From: Opitutia bacterium
Lineage (GTDB): Bacteria > Verrucomicrobiota > Verrucomicrobiia > Opitutales > Opitutaceae
Direction of reading: 5' to 3'
Length of the DNA: 64,000 nucleotides
Assembly: GCA_947452315.1 (NCBI GenBank)
Contig: CANGCX010000003.1
Location: 1 to 64,000, forward strand
Under the pieces are notes generated by a model, which saw only the letters and a list, made by a program, of their open reading frames with translations, was not told the DNA's origin and did not search any database. Every line of letters starts with the position of its first letter. Within the stretch, counting starts at the first letter, position 1. The position numbers were made by a program, and so were the translations under genes. Below, piece by piece: positions 35,801-44,593 of this stretch.

Positions 35801-36994
35801 TTTCGGCTCGGTGTGCAGGCAAAAATTTGGGACGACAAACCGTTGCCTGATCATTTACGCGTCCGCGTGCGCGTCGTGAATGATAATGGCGTCGAGCTCT
35901 GCGCGAGCCGCGAGCTGGGGGAGATCCACACGGCGCTGCAGTTGCGCGTCCGCGAAGCGACGGTCGCCGTGGCGAAGGCCGAGCCCGAAGTGTGGCGCCG
36001 CGCCCGCGCTCAGTGGGAAAAATCGCCGCAGACGACCTGGACCTTTGGTGATATCCCGGCCCGCGTGCGCGTCAGTGAGCAGGCGGGCGTGCCCGTCGAA
36101 GCGTTTCCGGCACTCGTGGTGGAAAATGACGGCGTGGCGTTGCGGCTCGCGCGCTCGCCGGAAGAAGCACAGAAGGCGACGGCGCGAGGAATTTTTGCGT
36201 TATTGGAATCTAACGTTCGCTACGAATTGGGCTGGCTGGAGCGCGACTTAAAGGCGCTGCGCGAGCTCGGTGCTTTGTTGGCGACGCTGGTGCCTCTGGC
36301 GGATTTACAAGTGCACGCGCTGGTTTCGATTCGGACGTGGGTTTGCGATGCGAAACGCGTGAATGCGCTTACGACGAACGCGTTTGGCGCGGCGGTAGAT
36401 CGGGCGAAAGCAGATCTGCGTGGGCTGGTGCCGCGGTATGTCGAGCAGTTGCGGGAGATTCTGACGTTGCGACTTTCGCTCGAAGTGCACGCTACACCGT
36501 ACGCTGGATTGGCGGGTGATTTGGCGGCGTTGTTGCCTGCGGATTTTGTCCGGGCGACGCCGTATGCGCAGCTCGCACATTTCCCGCGTTATCTCAAAGC
36601 CATGAAGCAACGCGCGGATCGTTGGCGGCAAAATCAGGTTAAGGATACCGAGCGCGCGCGCCAGTTGGCGCCTTACGTAGCCGCGGCGGTGAAGCTGAGA
36701 GACCGTGAGGACGGCGTAGCGTTTCGGTGGTGGTTGGAAGAATTTCGTGTGAGCCTTTTTGCGCAGGAACTGGGGACGGCGGAGCCGGTTTCGGCGGTAA
36801 AATTGGATCGATGGCTGGCCAGTTTTGGAAAAACGGGCGGTGTGGAAACGAAGTCCGAGGTGCCGCCTAAACCAGTGGCGGCAAAACCCCCTGCGTCTGC
36901 GCCGGTTGCGCCGTTGGCGACAGTAAAAATGCCGGACAAAAAAAGCGGTCCACTCAAAAATTTCGGCGCGTTGGATAAATTCATCCAACGTTAG
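32849..36994 (+). CDS. hrpA: ATP-dependent RNA helicase HrpA (DEAH box)
   Basis: A large DEAH/RHA-type helicase. The track's 1381 residues begin at GTG 32849, with an AAGG about six bases upstream. A TTG at 32906 (ATTESQRPFPF) would avoid overlapping the divergent membrane gene. Motif I is AGETGSGKTTQIPK, motif II is IIDEAHERS, motif III is ITSATID, and motifs V/VI are ATNIAETSLTIPG and QRKGRSGRVAEG. The long C-terminal region contains HA2/OB-fold and the DUF3418-type extension characteristic of HrpA. The C-terminal end (about 1325-1381) is Ala/Pro/Lys-rich and probably disordered. In Escherichia coli HrpA has been linked to rescuing stalled ribosomes. Confidence 0.94.
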   Translation: MHAWRVVIPAPSPNLKPLSLATTESQRPFPFRIEFPPELPISARADEITAAIAENQVVILAGETGSGKTTQIPKMCLAAGRGQRGRIACTQPRRVAALSISRRVAEELNVEWGREVGCKIRFNDQTTPATVIKFLTDGMLLAEVQGDPLLRDYDTVIIDEAHERSLNIDFLLGHLRTLRFKRPELKIIITSATIDTEAFSAAFDGAPIIKVEGRTYPVEVIYAPLDGFGSDYDENDENEEKSDAAAVASAKAEALHYIDGAVEAVERIAHESERGDVLVFLPSERDIREVGDLLEGRRLRDCEIVPLFGRLSNVEQQRVFAPTQRRKVVLATNIAETSLTIPGIRFVVDTGLARVSRYTAAARTRRLPIEPISQSSADQRKGRSGRVAEGVCIRLYSEKDFLERPRFTEPEIRRANLADVILRLKAFGLGDIERFPFINPPAPKAIRSGYVLLEEIGALATEETGDLVRPLTPVGRELARLPVDPTVGRMILQARTEKALREVLVIAAGLSIQDPRDRPMDKQQAADAAHRRFAHPDSDFLTLLNIWEAFHDEFERLTQAKLRRFCRDHFLSYTRLREWRDVHAQLLDTLREREAFRMSSIYDGTREHAERNPDQPLAFGTPGYRAIHRSILSGLLGNIAQLDEDNGGYKATNDRRVGLFPGSVLFRREEPKRGKPDPAASPKKSPKTPRWIMAAEMMETTRLYARTCARLDPLWALDLGAHVVRVAHSEPFWNEEAGRVMVKQRTRLYGLELESRAVGYGKINPVHATEIFIREALVNDTVVFPLDCLLHNRAVRAKIENALTRTRDTGYLNLDEAIYRFYAARLIPEENPQHISSVAELVDLVREHRGSDPDFLMLEPEDLRDPETLQHDAVAFPEALPLANSALPLAYSYKPGQADDGVTLDVNVRDAATLTKAVLDWAVPGHLEAKVEHYLRALPKELRRAFVPLNESAKKFVGWVVARDRLTDRRETLTEALAAELRERFRLGVQAKIWDDKPLPDHLRVRVRVVNDNGVELCASRELGEIHTALQLRVREATVAVAKAEPEVWRRARAQWEKSPQTTWTFGDIPARVRVSEQAGVPVEAFPALVVENDGVALRLARSPEEAQKATARGIFALLESNVRYELGWLERDLKALRELGALLATLVPLADLQVHALVSIRTWVCDAKRVNALTTNAFGAAVDRAKADLRGLVPRYVEQLREILTLRLSLEVHATPYAGLAGDLAALLPADFVRATPYAQLAHFPRYLKAMKQRADRWRQNQVKDTERARQLAPYVAAAVKLRDREDGVAFRWWLEEFRVSLFAQELGTAEPVSAVKLDRWLASFGKTGGVETKSEVPPKPVAAKPPASAPVAPLATVKMPDKKSGPLKNFGALDKFIQR

Positions 36995-37053
36995 CATCCC
37001 GACGTTGCGATTTTCCCCCAGCTTAGTTTAATTTAGCACGATTTCCCCGCTAG

Positions 37054-39543
37054 ATGTTTCAACCCTTTTCCTCCCCGCTTCGCGCTCCTGTCGCCATTTT
37101 GTTCTGCACTCTGAGTCTCTCCAATCCTTTAGCCGCCGCTGAGCCGGTGCAGTTCGCGCGGGACATCCAGCCGATTTTTGAAGCGAGCTGCGTGCAATGC
37201 CACGCGCGCGGTAAAGAAAAGGGCGGCTTCAGCTTGGAAACACGGGCTGATTTTCTTGATGGCGGTGAAAATGGAATTGCGGCGGTGGTGGGCCATAGCG
37301 CGGAAAGTCCGGTGATGAAACTCATTACGAGTTTGGATGCGGAGACGGTGATGCCGAAGAAGGGTAAAAAACTTACACCGCAACAGGTGGCTACTTTTCG
37401 CGCTTGGATAGATCAAGGCATGGTGTGGCCGCAGGAAATTACGTTCTCCAAACACGAGCCGGCGAATCTGAGGCCGCGGGAGTTGGCGAGTTTGGCGGTG
37501 CCGGCTGCGGCGGCAAATCCCGTGGATGGTTTTGTCGGGACGCTTATGGCGCAACAGGGCATGAAATGGCCGCAGCTAGTCGATGATCGATCCTATGCGC
37601 GGCGCGTGTGGCTGGATACGATAGGGGTCTTGCCGCCGCCTGCGGAATTAGAGGCATTTGTCACGGATAGGACTGCGGGCAAACGCGAACATCTCGTGGC
37701 GCGGCTTCTCGAAAATCGTCAGGCTTACGCGGAGCATTGGCTGACGTTTTGGAATGACCTTCTGCGCAATGATTACAAGGGCACCGGCTACATCGACGGT
37801 GGGCGTAAGCCGATCACCTCCTGGCTTTATACGGCGCTCGCCCGAAATATGCCGTACGACCAATTCGTCGCCCAGCTCATTAATCCCGGCGCCGAAGCCG
37901 AGGGCTTTACCAACGGCATTCTTTGGCGTGGCGCGGTTAACGCTAGCATGGTCCCGCCGATGCAGGCGGCACAGGGCATCGCGCAGGTGTTTCTTGGAGT
38001 GAATCTCAAATGCGCTTCCTGCCACGATAGTTTTATTAACGAATACACCCTTAAGGACGCTTATGGGCTCGCGAGTGTTTACGCGGACGGACCACTCGAA
38101 ATTGCCGAGTGCGATAAACCCACGGGCCACATCGGACAGGTCAAATTTTTGTACGGTGAACTTGGGTTGATCGACGGCAAATCGGACCCAGCAACGCGCA
38201 AACGACAACTCGCTGACATCATCACCGGTCGCTCGAATGGTCGCTTGCCTCGAACGATCGTGAACCGCCTTTGGCAACGTTTTATGGGCTACGGTCTCGT
38301 CGAGCCCGTCGATGAAATGGATAAACCTGCGTGGTCGCCCGAGCTCATGGATTGGCTCGCGGAGGATCTCGTGGCGCATGGCTACGATCTTAAGCACACC
38401 ATCACGCGCATTCTTACTTCGCGCGCCTATCAACTGCCGGTGGTCAACGTCGGCGAGACAGAGGAGCATTACGTGTTTCGCGGTCCCGGCGTGCGTCGCC
38501 TAAGCGCCGAACAATTTTCTGATGCACTAATGACGATCAGTGGTACAGAGCATGCCTCCAAAGCCGATGCGCGGTTGAATCGTGAAATCGCTTTGAAGGA
38601 ATTAGCCTCAGTAACTTTACCGCTCCAGCCCAAGTGGATATGGACTAATAATTACGCAGCCACCAAGACTAAGCCGGCGGCAGTGGTGTTCAAACGCGAA
38701 GTGACGCTTGCGACGCTCCCAACAGAGGCGTTTATCGCGATCGCCGCTGATAACAGTTATACGATCACGATCAACGGCCAAGCTTACGGGGCCTCCTCGA
38801 AACGCACAAGCGCTGGGCCGGACCTGATCGATATGCGGGGAAAGTTTAAAGTGGGTGTGAATACGCTGAGTATCATGGCGATCAATCTCACGCCTGAAGG
38901 CGCCACACCGATTCCGCCCGCCGTCGTCGGGCCCAACGGCAAAGCCTTACCTTTTGATCCTAAAGCGCCTCAACTGGAATTTCCTGCTGAGGCTAACACT
39001 ACCGCGGGGCTCATCCTTTACGCACGTGTGCGTTCGGAGGGCCAAGTCATGGATTTTGTCTCTGATGCGACGTGGACCACTGATGTGGGGCCGGTTTTTG
39101 AACTCGGCGGTGTGGACCTTGCACCTTGGAAACTTGGGGCTAGTTTTATGGAGCTCGCGGCGGCTAAGCCGGAAAAGCTACCCGTGTTGCGTGCCTCATT
39201 GTTGGCGGCGGATCCATTGATGTCGGCGCTGGGTCGGCCCAACCGCGAGCAAGTTATGACCGTGCGCCAAGGTACGGCGACGACGTTGCAAGCGCTTGAG
39301 TTGACCAATGGCGCAACACTCGCTGCTGCTTTGAAAATGGGCGCGGAGAAAATCATAACGATCGGGCCTAAAAACTCAGCTCAGTTAGCGACGTCGCTTT
39401 ATCGCCAAGCTCTCAGCAGAGACCCAACAACGGTCGAACTCGCGTTCGCTACGCAGCTCTTGGGTTCGCCGGTTCAGGCCGAAGGCGTGGAGGATCTGCT
39501 TTGGGTGCTGGCGATGTTACCTGAATTTCAACTGATCTACTGA
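37054..39543 (+). CDS. PSCyt1-DUF1549-DUF1553 cytochrome protein (divergent type)
   Basis: An 829-residue exported protein. After a signal peptide (residues 1-29) comes a heme domain (CVQCH at 46-50, VMPKKGKKLTPQQ, FRAWIDQGMVWP) and DUF1549 (YARRVWLDTIGVLPPPAELEAF). The second CxxCH reads CASCHDSFINEYTL, lacking the usual HKFDP continuation of the other two copies. The DUF1553 part is split by a roughly 200-residue beta-sandwich-like insertion (PKWIWTNNYAATKTKPAAV, IAADNSYTITINGQAY, FKVGVNTLSIMAINLTPEG) resembling carbohydrate-binding modules of rhamnosidase-type enzymes. It is followed 27 bases later by its DUF1501 partner. Confidence 0.9.
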   Translation: MFQPFSSPLRAPVAILFCTLSLSNPLAAAEPVQFARDIQPIFEASCVQCHARGKEKGGFSLETRADFLDGGENGIAAVVGHSAESPVMKLITSLDAETVMPKKGKKLTPQQVATFRAWIDQGMVWPQEITFSKHEPANLRPRELASLAVPAAAANPVDGFVGTLMAQQGMKWPQLVDDRSYARRVWLDTIGVLPPPAELEAFVTDRTAGKREHLVARLLENRQAYAEHWLTFWNDLLRNDYKGTGYIDGGRKPITSWLYTALARNMPYDQFVAQLINPGAEAEGFTNGILWRGAVNASMVPPMQAAQGIAQVFLGVNLKCASCHDSFINEYTLKDAYGLASVYADGPLEIAECDKPTGHIGQVKFLYGELGLIDGKSDPATRKRQLADIITGRSNGRLPRTIVNRLWQRFMGYGLVEPVDEMDKPAWSPELMDWLAEDLVAHGYDLKHTITRILTSRAYQLPVVNVGETEEHYVFRGPGVRRLSAEQFSDALMTISGTEHASKADARLNREIALKELASVTLPLQPKWIWTNNYAATKTKPAAVVFKREVTLATLPTEAFIAIAADNSYTITINGQAYGASSKRTSAGPDLIDMRGKFKVGVNTLSIMAINLTPEGATPIPPAVVGPNGKALPFDPKAPQLEFPAEANTTAGLILYARVRSEGQVMDFVSDATWTTDVGPVFELGGVDLAPWKLGASFMELAAAKPEKLPVLRASLLAADPLMSALGRPNREQVMTVRQGTATTLQALELTNGATLAAALKMGAEKIITIGPKNSAQLATSLYRQALSRDPTTVELAFATQLLGSPVQAEGVEDLLWVLAMLPEFQLIY

Positions 39544-39570
39544 GTTCCTATTTCACCTGCTTGCCCTAAC

Positions 39571-41115
39571 ATGAACCTCTCCCGTCTCATCGCCCAGCAC
39601 ACGGCTCGGCAGGCTCGTCCTGATTTGTGGTCGCGTCGTGATTTTTTAAAAACGGCGTCAACGGCTACCCTCGCAGCGCTCGCGGCTGGAGCTCCGCGTC
39701 CGCTTTTCGCGGCTGGTGAATTGGAAAAAATCGCGCCCACAGCAGATCGCGTGATTGTGCTTTGGATGGCGGGCGGAATGGCGCACACGGAGACGTTTGA
39801 TCCTAAGCGCTACACGCCTTACGCGCCTGGGCTCGACCCGAATGAAGTATTGAGCACGTTTCCCTCGATCCCGACGAGCGTTGACGGAGTGCATTTTTCG
39901 GCGGGGCTTGAACATCTCGCGCAAGTGATGGATCGCGGGACTTTGATTCGCGGTATGCAAGCGGCGGACCTCGGTTTTATTCTTCACTCGCGTCATCAAT
40001 TTAATTGGCACACAGGCTACGTGCCGCCGCAGACGGTCGCTGCGCCACATATCGGCTCTTGGATGGCGCGCACGCTCGGACCGCTCGATTCGGCGATGCC
40101 GGCATTTATTAACATCGGTCAGCGTTTCGATCTCGGTGAAGGAGAGGAGCTGAAGGCCTTTACTACGGCGGGATTTCTCGGCAGCGAGTATGGCCCTTTC
40201 AACGTGGCCTTCCCAGAGCAGGCAGCTGATGCAGTGCGGCCGCCGTCGGGAATGAGCCCGGGCCGTTTTGCTAATCGGGAAAAATTTTACCGCGAGTTAC
40301 TCGCCGCTAGCCCGATTGGGCGCGAAGGCAGCGGCTTTCAAAAAGATTCGCTCCTGCGTTCGATGGATAACGCGCACCGCCTGCTCAGTTCACCAGCGGC
40401 TAAGGCGTTTGATCTCTCGCTCGAGCCGCTTGATCGAACGCGAAAATATTTTCCTGGTTTTGAGCCCGGCATGCGGTTTGACGCGCCGCGCGATCGTTTT
40501 GGTGCAAAATACGAAGAGAGTATGATCGGGCGGTTTGGTTTGGGATGTTTGCTCGCACGGCGACTCTGCGAAGCGGGAGCACGTTTCATCGAAGTTACGA
40601 CGGAATATATACCCTTTCTCAATTGGGACACGCATGAGAACGGACATGCACGGCTCGTAGGCATGAAGCAGATGATTGATGCGCCCATCGCTCAACTCGT
40701 ACTCGATCTTGAGGAACGTGGAATGTTGGAGCGCACATTAATTGTGATCGCGAGCGAGTTTAGTCGCGACATGATGCTCGAGGGCAAGCCGGAGAAAACC
40801 GTGAAAGACCAAGTGCCAGTGCCGGCAGTGCTCAACGATGCAAAATTCTACGGTATGCACCGGCATTTCACGGCGGCCGGGAGCGTGTTGATGTTTGGTG
40901 GAGGTATGAAGCGCGGCTACGTCCACGGCGTGACTGCGGACGAGCGTCCGTGCAAAACGATTAAAGATCCTGTTACGATCAGTGACCTACATGCGTCAAT
41001 TTATCGTGCGGTCGGAATCCCCGCAAATCACGGTTATGATGTTGAGAAGAGGCCGTTTTACGTGACCGCCGATGGTAAGGGCAAAGCAGTGCGGCCGTTA
41101 TTTGCCCAGGGCTAA
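39571..41115 (+). CDS. DUF1501 domain protein (divergent type)
   Basis: A 514-residue DUF1501 protein with a Tat-like leader (WSRRDFLKTASTATLAALAAG). Core motifs are RVIVLWMAGGMAHTETFDPK, GFILHSRHQFNWHTG, EVTTEYIPFLNWDTHENGH, VIASEFSRDM and HRHFTAAGSVLMFGGGMKRG. These differ clearly from the other two copies in the window (FLNWDTHENGH instead of a GGWDQHRN-like segment, no DDFSYN motif near the end). It pairs with the divergent cytochrome gene just upstream, so this pair is a separate subfamily. Confidence 0.9.
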   Translation: MNLSRLIAQHTARQARPDLWSRRDFLKTASTATLAALAAGAPRPLFAAGELEKIAPTADRVIVLWMAGGMAHTETFDPKRYTPYAPGLDPNEVLSTFPSIPTSVDGVHFSAGLEHLAQVMDRGTLIRGMQAADLGFILHSRHQFNWHTGYVPPQTVAAPHIGSWMARTLGPLDSAMPAFINIGQRFDLGEGEELKAFTTAGFLGSEYGPFNVAFPEQAADAVRPPSGMSPGRFANREKFYRELLAASPIGREGSGFQKDSLLRSMDNAHRLLSSPAAKAFDLSLEPLDRTRKYFPGFEPGMRFDAPRDRFGAKYEESMIGRFGLGCLLARRLCEAGARFIEVTTEYIPFLNWDTHENGHARLVGMKQMIDAPIAQLVLDLEERGMLERTLIVIASEFSRDMMLEGKPEKTVKDQVPVPAVLNDAKFYGMHRHFTAAGSVLMFGGGMKRGYVHGVTADERPCKTIKDPVTISDLHASIYRAVGIPANHGYDVEKRPFYVTADGKGKAVRPLFAQG

Positions 41116-41165
41116 TAGGCAGCCAAATTTTAGATGTTTTTTTCAACTGATTCCTAATCCACATA

Positions 41166-41975
41166 ATGAAATTCATACTTCTCCTCACCACTTTGATGGT
41201 AACGGCTACGGTTTCCTGCGCCAAGGTCCTTACTCGTAGCATTCCCTACGAACACGCGGGCGTTAAACTCGAAGGCTATATGGCTTACGATGACGCCAAA
41301 GTATCCGCCAAAAATCCTGCGCCCGGCGTGCTCGTAGTGCCGGAGTGGTGGGGCTTAAACGACTACGCGAAAGGTCGCGCCGTCCAGCTTGCGGAGCTTG
41401 GTTATGTGGCGTTTGCGACCGATATGTATGGTGCCGGTATCGTCACTACCGATCCTAAAAAAGCGGGCGAATTGGCCGGACAATTTTACGGAAAACCGCT
41501 AATGGCACAGCGTGCTCGGGCAGGGCTTGATCAGTTACTCGCTTCTGCGCTGGTGGATAAGACACGTTTGGCTTCGATCGGCTATTGCTTTGGTGGAGCG
41601 GTGAGTCAGGCGCTGGCTTACAGTGGTGCGCCCCTCGCGGGCATAGTGAGCTTTCACGGTTCTTTGATTCCGGCTTCGCCGGAGGCCGCGGCGGCGAACA
41701 AGGCCAAATTTCTTGTGTGTCACGGTGCTGTCGATCCGTTCATTAAGCCGGAGGAGCTTGCCGCGTTCTTGAAATCAATGAATGACGGTAAATTTGATTA
41801 TCAATTTGTGAGCTACGCTGGAGCGATCCACGCCTTCACAAATCCGAAGGCGGATGAGATGGCAAAAGCGTCGGGGCTTGTCGGCGGTATCGCTTATAAC
41901 GCGTCGGCGGATCTTCGTTCTTGGGCGCACCTGCGAGGTTTTTTTGATGAGATTTTTTCGGTGAAAAAAGGATGA
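41166..41975 (+). CDS. Exported dienelactone hydrolase family protein
   Basis: A 269-residue alpha/beta hydrolase of the dienelactone hydrolase family. The Cys nucleophile elbow is GYCFGGAVSQ, the acid is in CHGAVDPFIKPEE, and the histidine is in YAGAIHAFTNP. The family-typical PGVLVVPEWWGLNDY is near the start. The first 18 residues form an export signal; the Cys at position 18 could be a lipoprotein site but the box is weak. The natural substrate is unknown. The stop overlaps the following lipoprotein gene by four bases. Confidence 0.9.
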   Translation: MKFILLLTTLMVTATVSCAKVLTRSIPYEHAGVKLEGYMAYDDAKVSAKNPAPGVLVVPEWWGLNDYAKGRAVQLAELGYVAFATDMYGAGIVTTDPKKAGELAGQFYGKPLMAQRARAGLDQLLASALVDKTRLASIGYCFGGAVSQALAYSGAPLAGIVSFHGSLIPASPEAAAANKAKFLVCHGAVDPFIKPEELAAFLKSMNDGKFDYQFVSYAGAIHAFTNPKADEMAKASGLVGGIAYNASADLRSWAHLRGFFDEIFSVKKG

Positions 41976-42451
41976 GAATTTTCGTTGCTCACCTACGTCG
42001 GGTATTTGGATCAGCGCTTGCGGGACTCGCGTTAGTGTGTAGCAGCGGTTGCCTTGCCACAAAATTGGTTACAGCCCCGCTCAATCTCGCTGGCACAACA
42101 GTTGGAGTGGCGGGTGACACGGCGGAGGCGGTCTTGAAGACGTCTGGAAAGGTTATCATTGGATCCGTGCGAGCGACGGGTTCGGTCACCGATAAAGGGA
42201 TCACCGCGGCGGGTAAATTGGCTCGCGCGGGGATGGTGACGTTTATCGATGCGGCAAACGGCACGGTGGCGCGTGTGCCGTGGGCGCAAGGCATGGATTT
42301 ATTGGGAGGCGCGCAAGCGGCAAAGGTTCAAGTCGCGATGCGGGCGATCCAAGTCATACGTGCAGGAAAAATAGTGCCCCGTTTGGCGAAGCCCAAAGTT
42401 TCATTGCCGCTTGAAGCAGGTGATGTCGTGCGCGTAGGAGAGGTTGGCTGA
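41972..42451 (+). CDS. Small hypothetical lipoprotein
   Basis: A 159-residue predicted lipoprotein (MRIFVAHLRRVFGSALAGLALVCSSGC). The mature part is Ala/Gly/Val-rich with repeated short units such as GTTVGVAGDTAEAVLKTSGKVI and ends in a small beta-rich segment (SLPLEAGDVVRVGEV). I do not recognise a family. It is translationally coupled (ATGA) to the dienelactone hydrolase gene, and only four bases separate its stop from the convergent ABC gene. Confidence 0.6.
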   Translation: MRIFVAHLRRVFGSALAGLALVCSSGCLATKLVTAPLNLAGTTVGVAGDTAEAVLKTSGKVIIGSVRATGSVTDKGITAAGKLARAGMVTFIDAANGTVARVPWAQGMDLLGGAQAAKVQVAMRAIQVIRAGKIVPRLAKPKVSLPLEAGDVVRVGEVG

Positions 42452-42455
42452 TATT

Positions 42456-43244
42456 TTAGCCGCGCTGGCCGACGCGGAGGATGTAGCGTCCCGAGCGTCG
42501 GATTAGACGTAGCGGCGCGGCAAACGTAGCGGAGAGTTGCGGCGCTGTGAGTGTGCGGGCACGCGCGCCGGCGGCGACGACTCGGCCGGCGCGCATGAGC
42601 AGCGCGTGGGTGAAACAGGGCAGGATTTCCTCGACGTGGTGCGTGACCAGGACGAGCGCGGGGGTGTTTTTTTGACGCGCGAGCCGATCTAGAAAACGTA
42701 GAAAATCTTCGCGGGCGACGGGATCGAGGCCCGCGCAGGGTTCGTCCAGGATCAAAAGGCGAGGGCGGGCCATGAGGGCGCGGGCTATGAGGACGCGTTG
42801 CCGTTCGCCTTGGGAGAGAAATTGCCACTCACGGTTGACGAGGCGGGCGGCGCCCAGCGAGCGGAGAAGTTTTTTCCCAGCGACAATGTCGGCGCGCGTA
42901 GGTGTAAGCCAAAGATCGAGTTGGGCGTAGCGGCCGCTGATGACCGTTTCGAGGGCGGGCTCGGCGGCGGGCACGCTGGCTTGGAGGGCGCTAGTGACGA
43001 TTCCGATTTGGAGGCGGAGCTCGCGCCAGTCAGTTTCGCCGTAGCGCTGGCCTAATAAAGCGATGTCGCCAGAGCTAGGCGAGAGATAGCCGAGGAGCGC
43101 TTTGAGGAGCGTGGTCTTGCCGCAGCCGTTGCCGCCGAGAATCACCCAGTGTTCGCCGCGTCGGACGCACCAATCGAGGCCGTGGAGAATGACGTTGTCG
43201 CCGCGGGTGACGCGGAGGCTGGAGACTGCGAGTATCGGGGCCAT
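42456..43244 (-). CDS. ABC transporter ATP-binding protein (ModF/YlmA-like)
   Basis: A 262-residue single ATPase domain. Walker A is GGNGCGKTTLLKALLGYL, the signature is LSQGERQRVLIARAL, Walker B is RLLILDEPCAGLD and the H-loop is VLVTHHVEEI. It has no membrane partner next to it. The closest recognisable type is the soluble ABC-ATPase group related to ModF/YlmA, whose role is poorly known. The ORF is convergent with the lipoprotein gene and divergent from the ArsC-like gene. Confidence 0.85.
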   Translation of the reverse strand: MAPILAVSSLRVTRGDNVILHGLDWCVRRGEHWVILGGNGCGKTTLLKALLGYLSPSSGDIALLGQRYGETDWRELRLQIGIVTSALQASVPAAEPALETVISGRYAQLDLWLTPTRADIVAGKKLLRSLGAARLVNREWQFLSQGERQRVLIARALMARPRLLILDEPCAGLDPVAREDFLRFLDRLARQKNTPALVLVTHHVEEILPCFTHALLMRAGRVVAAGARARTLTAPQLSATFAAPLRLIRRSGRYILRVGQRG

Positions 43245-43375
43245 GAGAGGGCAGGATGAAATCTGGCGCGGCGCGGCGTCAATCGCCGCAACGGAGGCTA
43301 GGGTTGCGTGGGGGCGCCGGACGGTGCACGGTACGTGTACGCGAGAGTTATTCGCGTTTCAACGCGCATCGAATT

Positions 43376-43747
43376 ATGAGCACCATCACCGTTTACACCT
43401 ACGCGAACTGCGACAGCTGCCGCCGCGCCGTGAAATGGTTGCGGGCGCAAAGATTGGTGTTTGTAGAAAAACCAATCCGTGAAACACCACCGAGCGCGAC
43501 GGAATTGAAGGCGATGTTGGCGGTGCAGGGCGGGGAGTTGCGGAAACTTTTTAATACCTCTGGTTTGGACTATCGAGCTCAGGGACTCGGGGCGAAGTTA
43601 TCGACGATGATCGAGGCGGATGCGCTGAGGTTGCTCGCCGGCAATGGTAATCTCGTTAAACGCCCTTTCTTGTGGCGCGCGCCGGATCAAGTAGGTTTGG
43701 TGGGTTTTGACGAGGCGCTCTGGAGTGCGGCGTTACTCACCACATGA
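43376..43747 (+). CDS. ArsC/Spx-family thioredoxin-fold protein
   Basis: A 123-residue protein of the arsenate reductase (glutaredoxin-type)/Spx family. It has a CxxC near the N-terminus (YTYANCDSCRRAVKWL), the family Arg region (EKPIRETPPS) and a C-terminal NLVKRPFLW. I start at ATG 43376; the track's longer ORF extends through the divergent promoter region. Whether it reduces arsenate or acts in redox regulation is not readable from sequence. It overlaps the next gene by four bases. Confidence 0.85.
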   Translation: MSTITVYTYANCDSCRRAVKWLRAQRLVFVEKPIRETPPSATELKAMLAVQGGELRKLFNTSGLDYRAQGLGAKLSTMIEADALRLLAGNGNLVKRPFLWRAPDQVGLVGFDEALWSAALLTT

Positions 43748-44274
43748 TCACCTCCGAGCCCAAGGTGATCGAATTGCGGATGCGTGAGATCGCCCAGCTA
43801 TTTAATTCGCTGGATCCTTCGCCATTTCTTGAGCGCGACTTGGATGCCAACGCCGAGGAATTTATTGTGAGCTGGGCGGCGGAGATACCAATTCACTACG
43901 AGCTGAGGTTGGTGATTCATCTGGCTTCATCACCCACGCCGACGGTCGATGTACGCGAGGCGGTGCGCAGTTATTTTCAACATCGGGCGGAGCACAAGCA
44001 GCGGGAGTTCTCTCAATTGTTGTGGCGTGGGCGGTTGAGTCTTTTGGTGGGGGTATTGTTTCTGGCGGCCTGTTTAGGCGGAGCGGAGTTAGTGAAATTA
44101 TTATCCGTGGGTGCCGTAGAGAGAATGGTGCGCGAGGGGTTACTTATTGTGGGTTGGGTTGCGATGTGGCGGCCCTTAGAGATTTATTTGTATGATTGGT
44201 GGCCTTTACGCACTGAACGGAGGAATTTGCAGCGGCTTGCGCGAATGGAAGTAACTGTCATAGTCCCTGCTTAA
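43744..44274 (+). CDS. Hypothetical membrane protein
   Basis: A 176-residue protein I do not recognise. The N-terminal about 90 residues are soluble and acidic (FNSLDPSPFLERDLDANAEEFI). Two transmembrane helices follow (LSLLVGVLFLAACLGGAELV and GLLIVGWVAMWRPLEIYLY), and a short basic cytoplasmic tail closes the protein. It is coupled by an ATGA overlap to the ArsC-like gene and lies five bases before the next small ORF. Confidence 0.65.
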   Translation: MITSEPKVIELRMREIAQLFNSLDPSPFLERDLDANAEEFIVSWAAEIPIHYELRLVIHLASSPTPTVDVREAVRSYFQHRAEHKQREFSQLLWRGRLSLLVGVLFLAACLGGAELVKLLSVGAVERMVREGLLIVGWVAMWRPLEIYLYDWWPLRTERRNLQRLARMEVTVIVPA

Positions 44275-44279
44275 TCGTT

Positions 44280-44528
44280 ATGAATCCGCTGCAATCCACC
44301 GTTCGCTGGCTCGCCACGCACACGTTATTTCCTGTGAGTCGGCTCGATGCGCGTGCGGAGGCCATGATCTGCGTCTCTGCGCTCGCGGCGGCCGAAGAGG
44401 CGGCGGCTATGGCGGCCACGAGGCACTTGGTGAAGTCGCGCGATACCGCCAAGGATGCGGCGCTGCGCTCATACAATCACCGTCGCAATATGGTTCATTA
44501 CGTCTGCGATAACGCGGCAAAGGTCTGA
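44280..44528 (+). CDS. Small hypothetical protein
   Basis: An 82-residue Ala-rich, probably helical protein (ARAEAMICVSALAAAEEAAAMAA) with no recognised domain. It starts five bases after the membrane protein gene, which supports it as a real, co-transcribed gene. A shadow ORF is possible. tatD starts 65 bases downstream. Confidence 0.5.
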   Translation: MNPLQSTVRWLATHTLFPVSRLDARAEAMICVSALAAAEEAAAMAATRHLVKSRDTAKDAALRSYNHRRNMVHYVCDNAAKV

Positions 44529-44593
44529 GCTAGAGCGAGCATTGGCTTAGCTACGCGACGCGGCCTCAGCGTGACGTTGATCCGTTTTTCATA

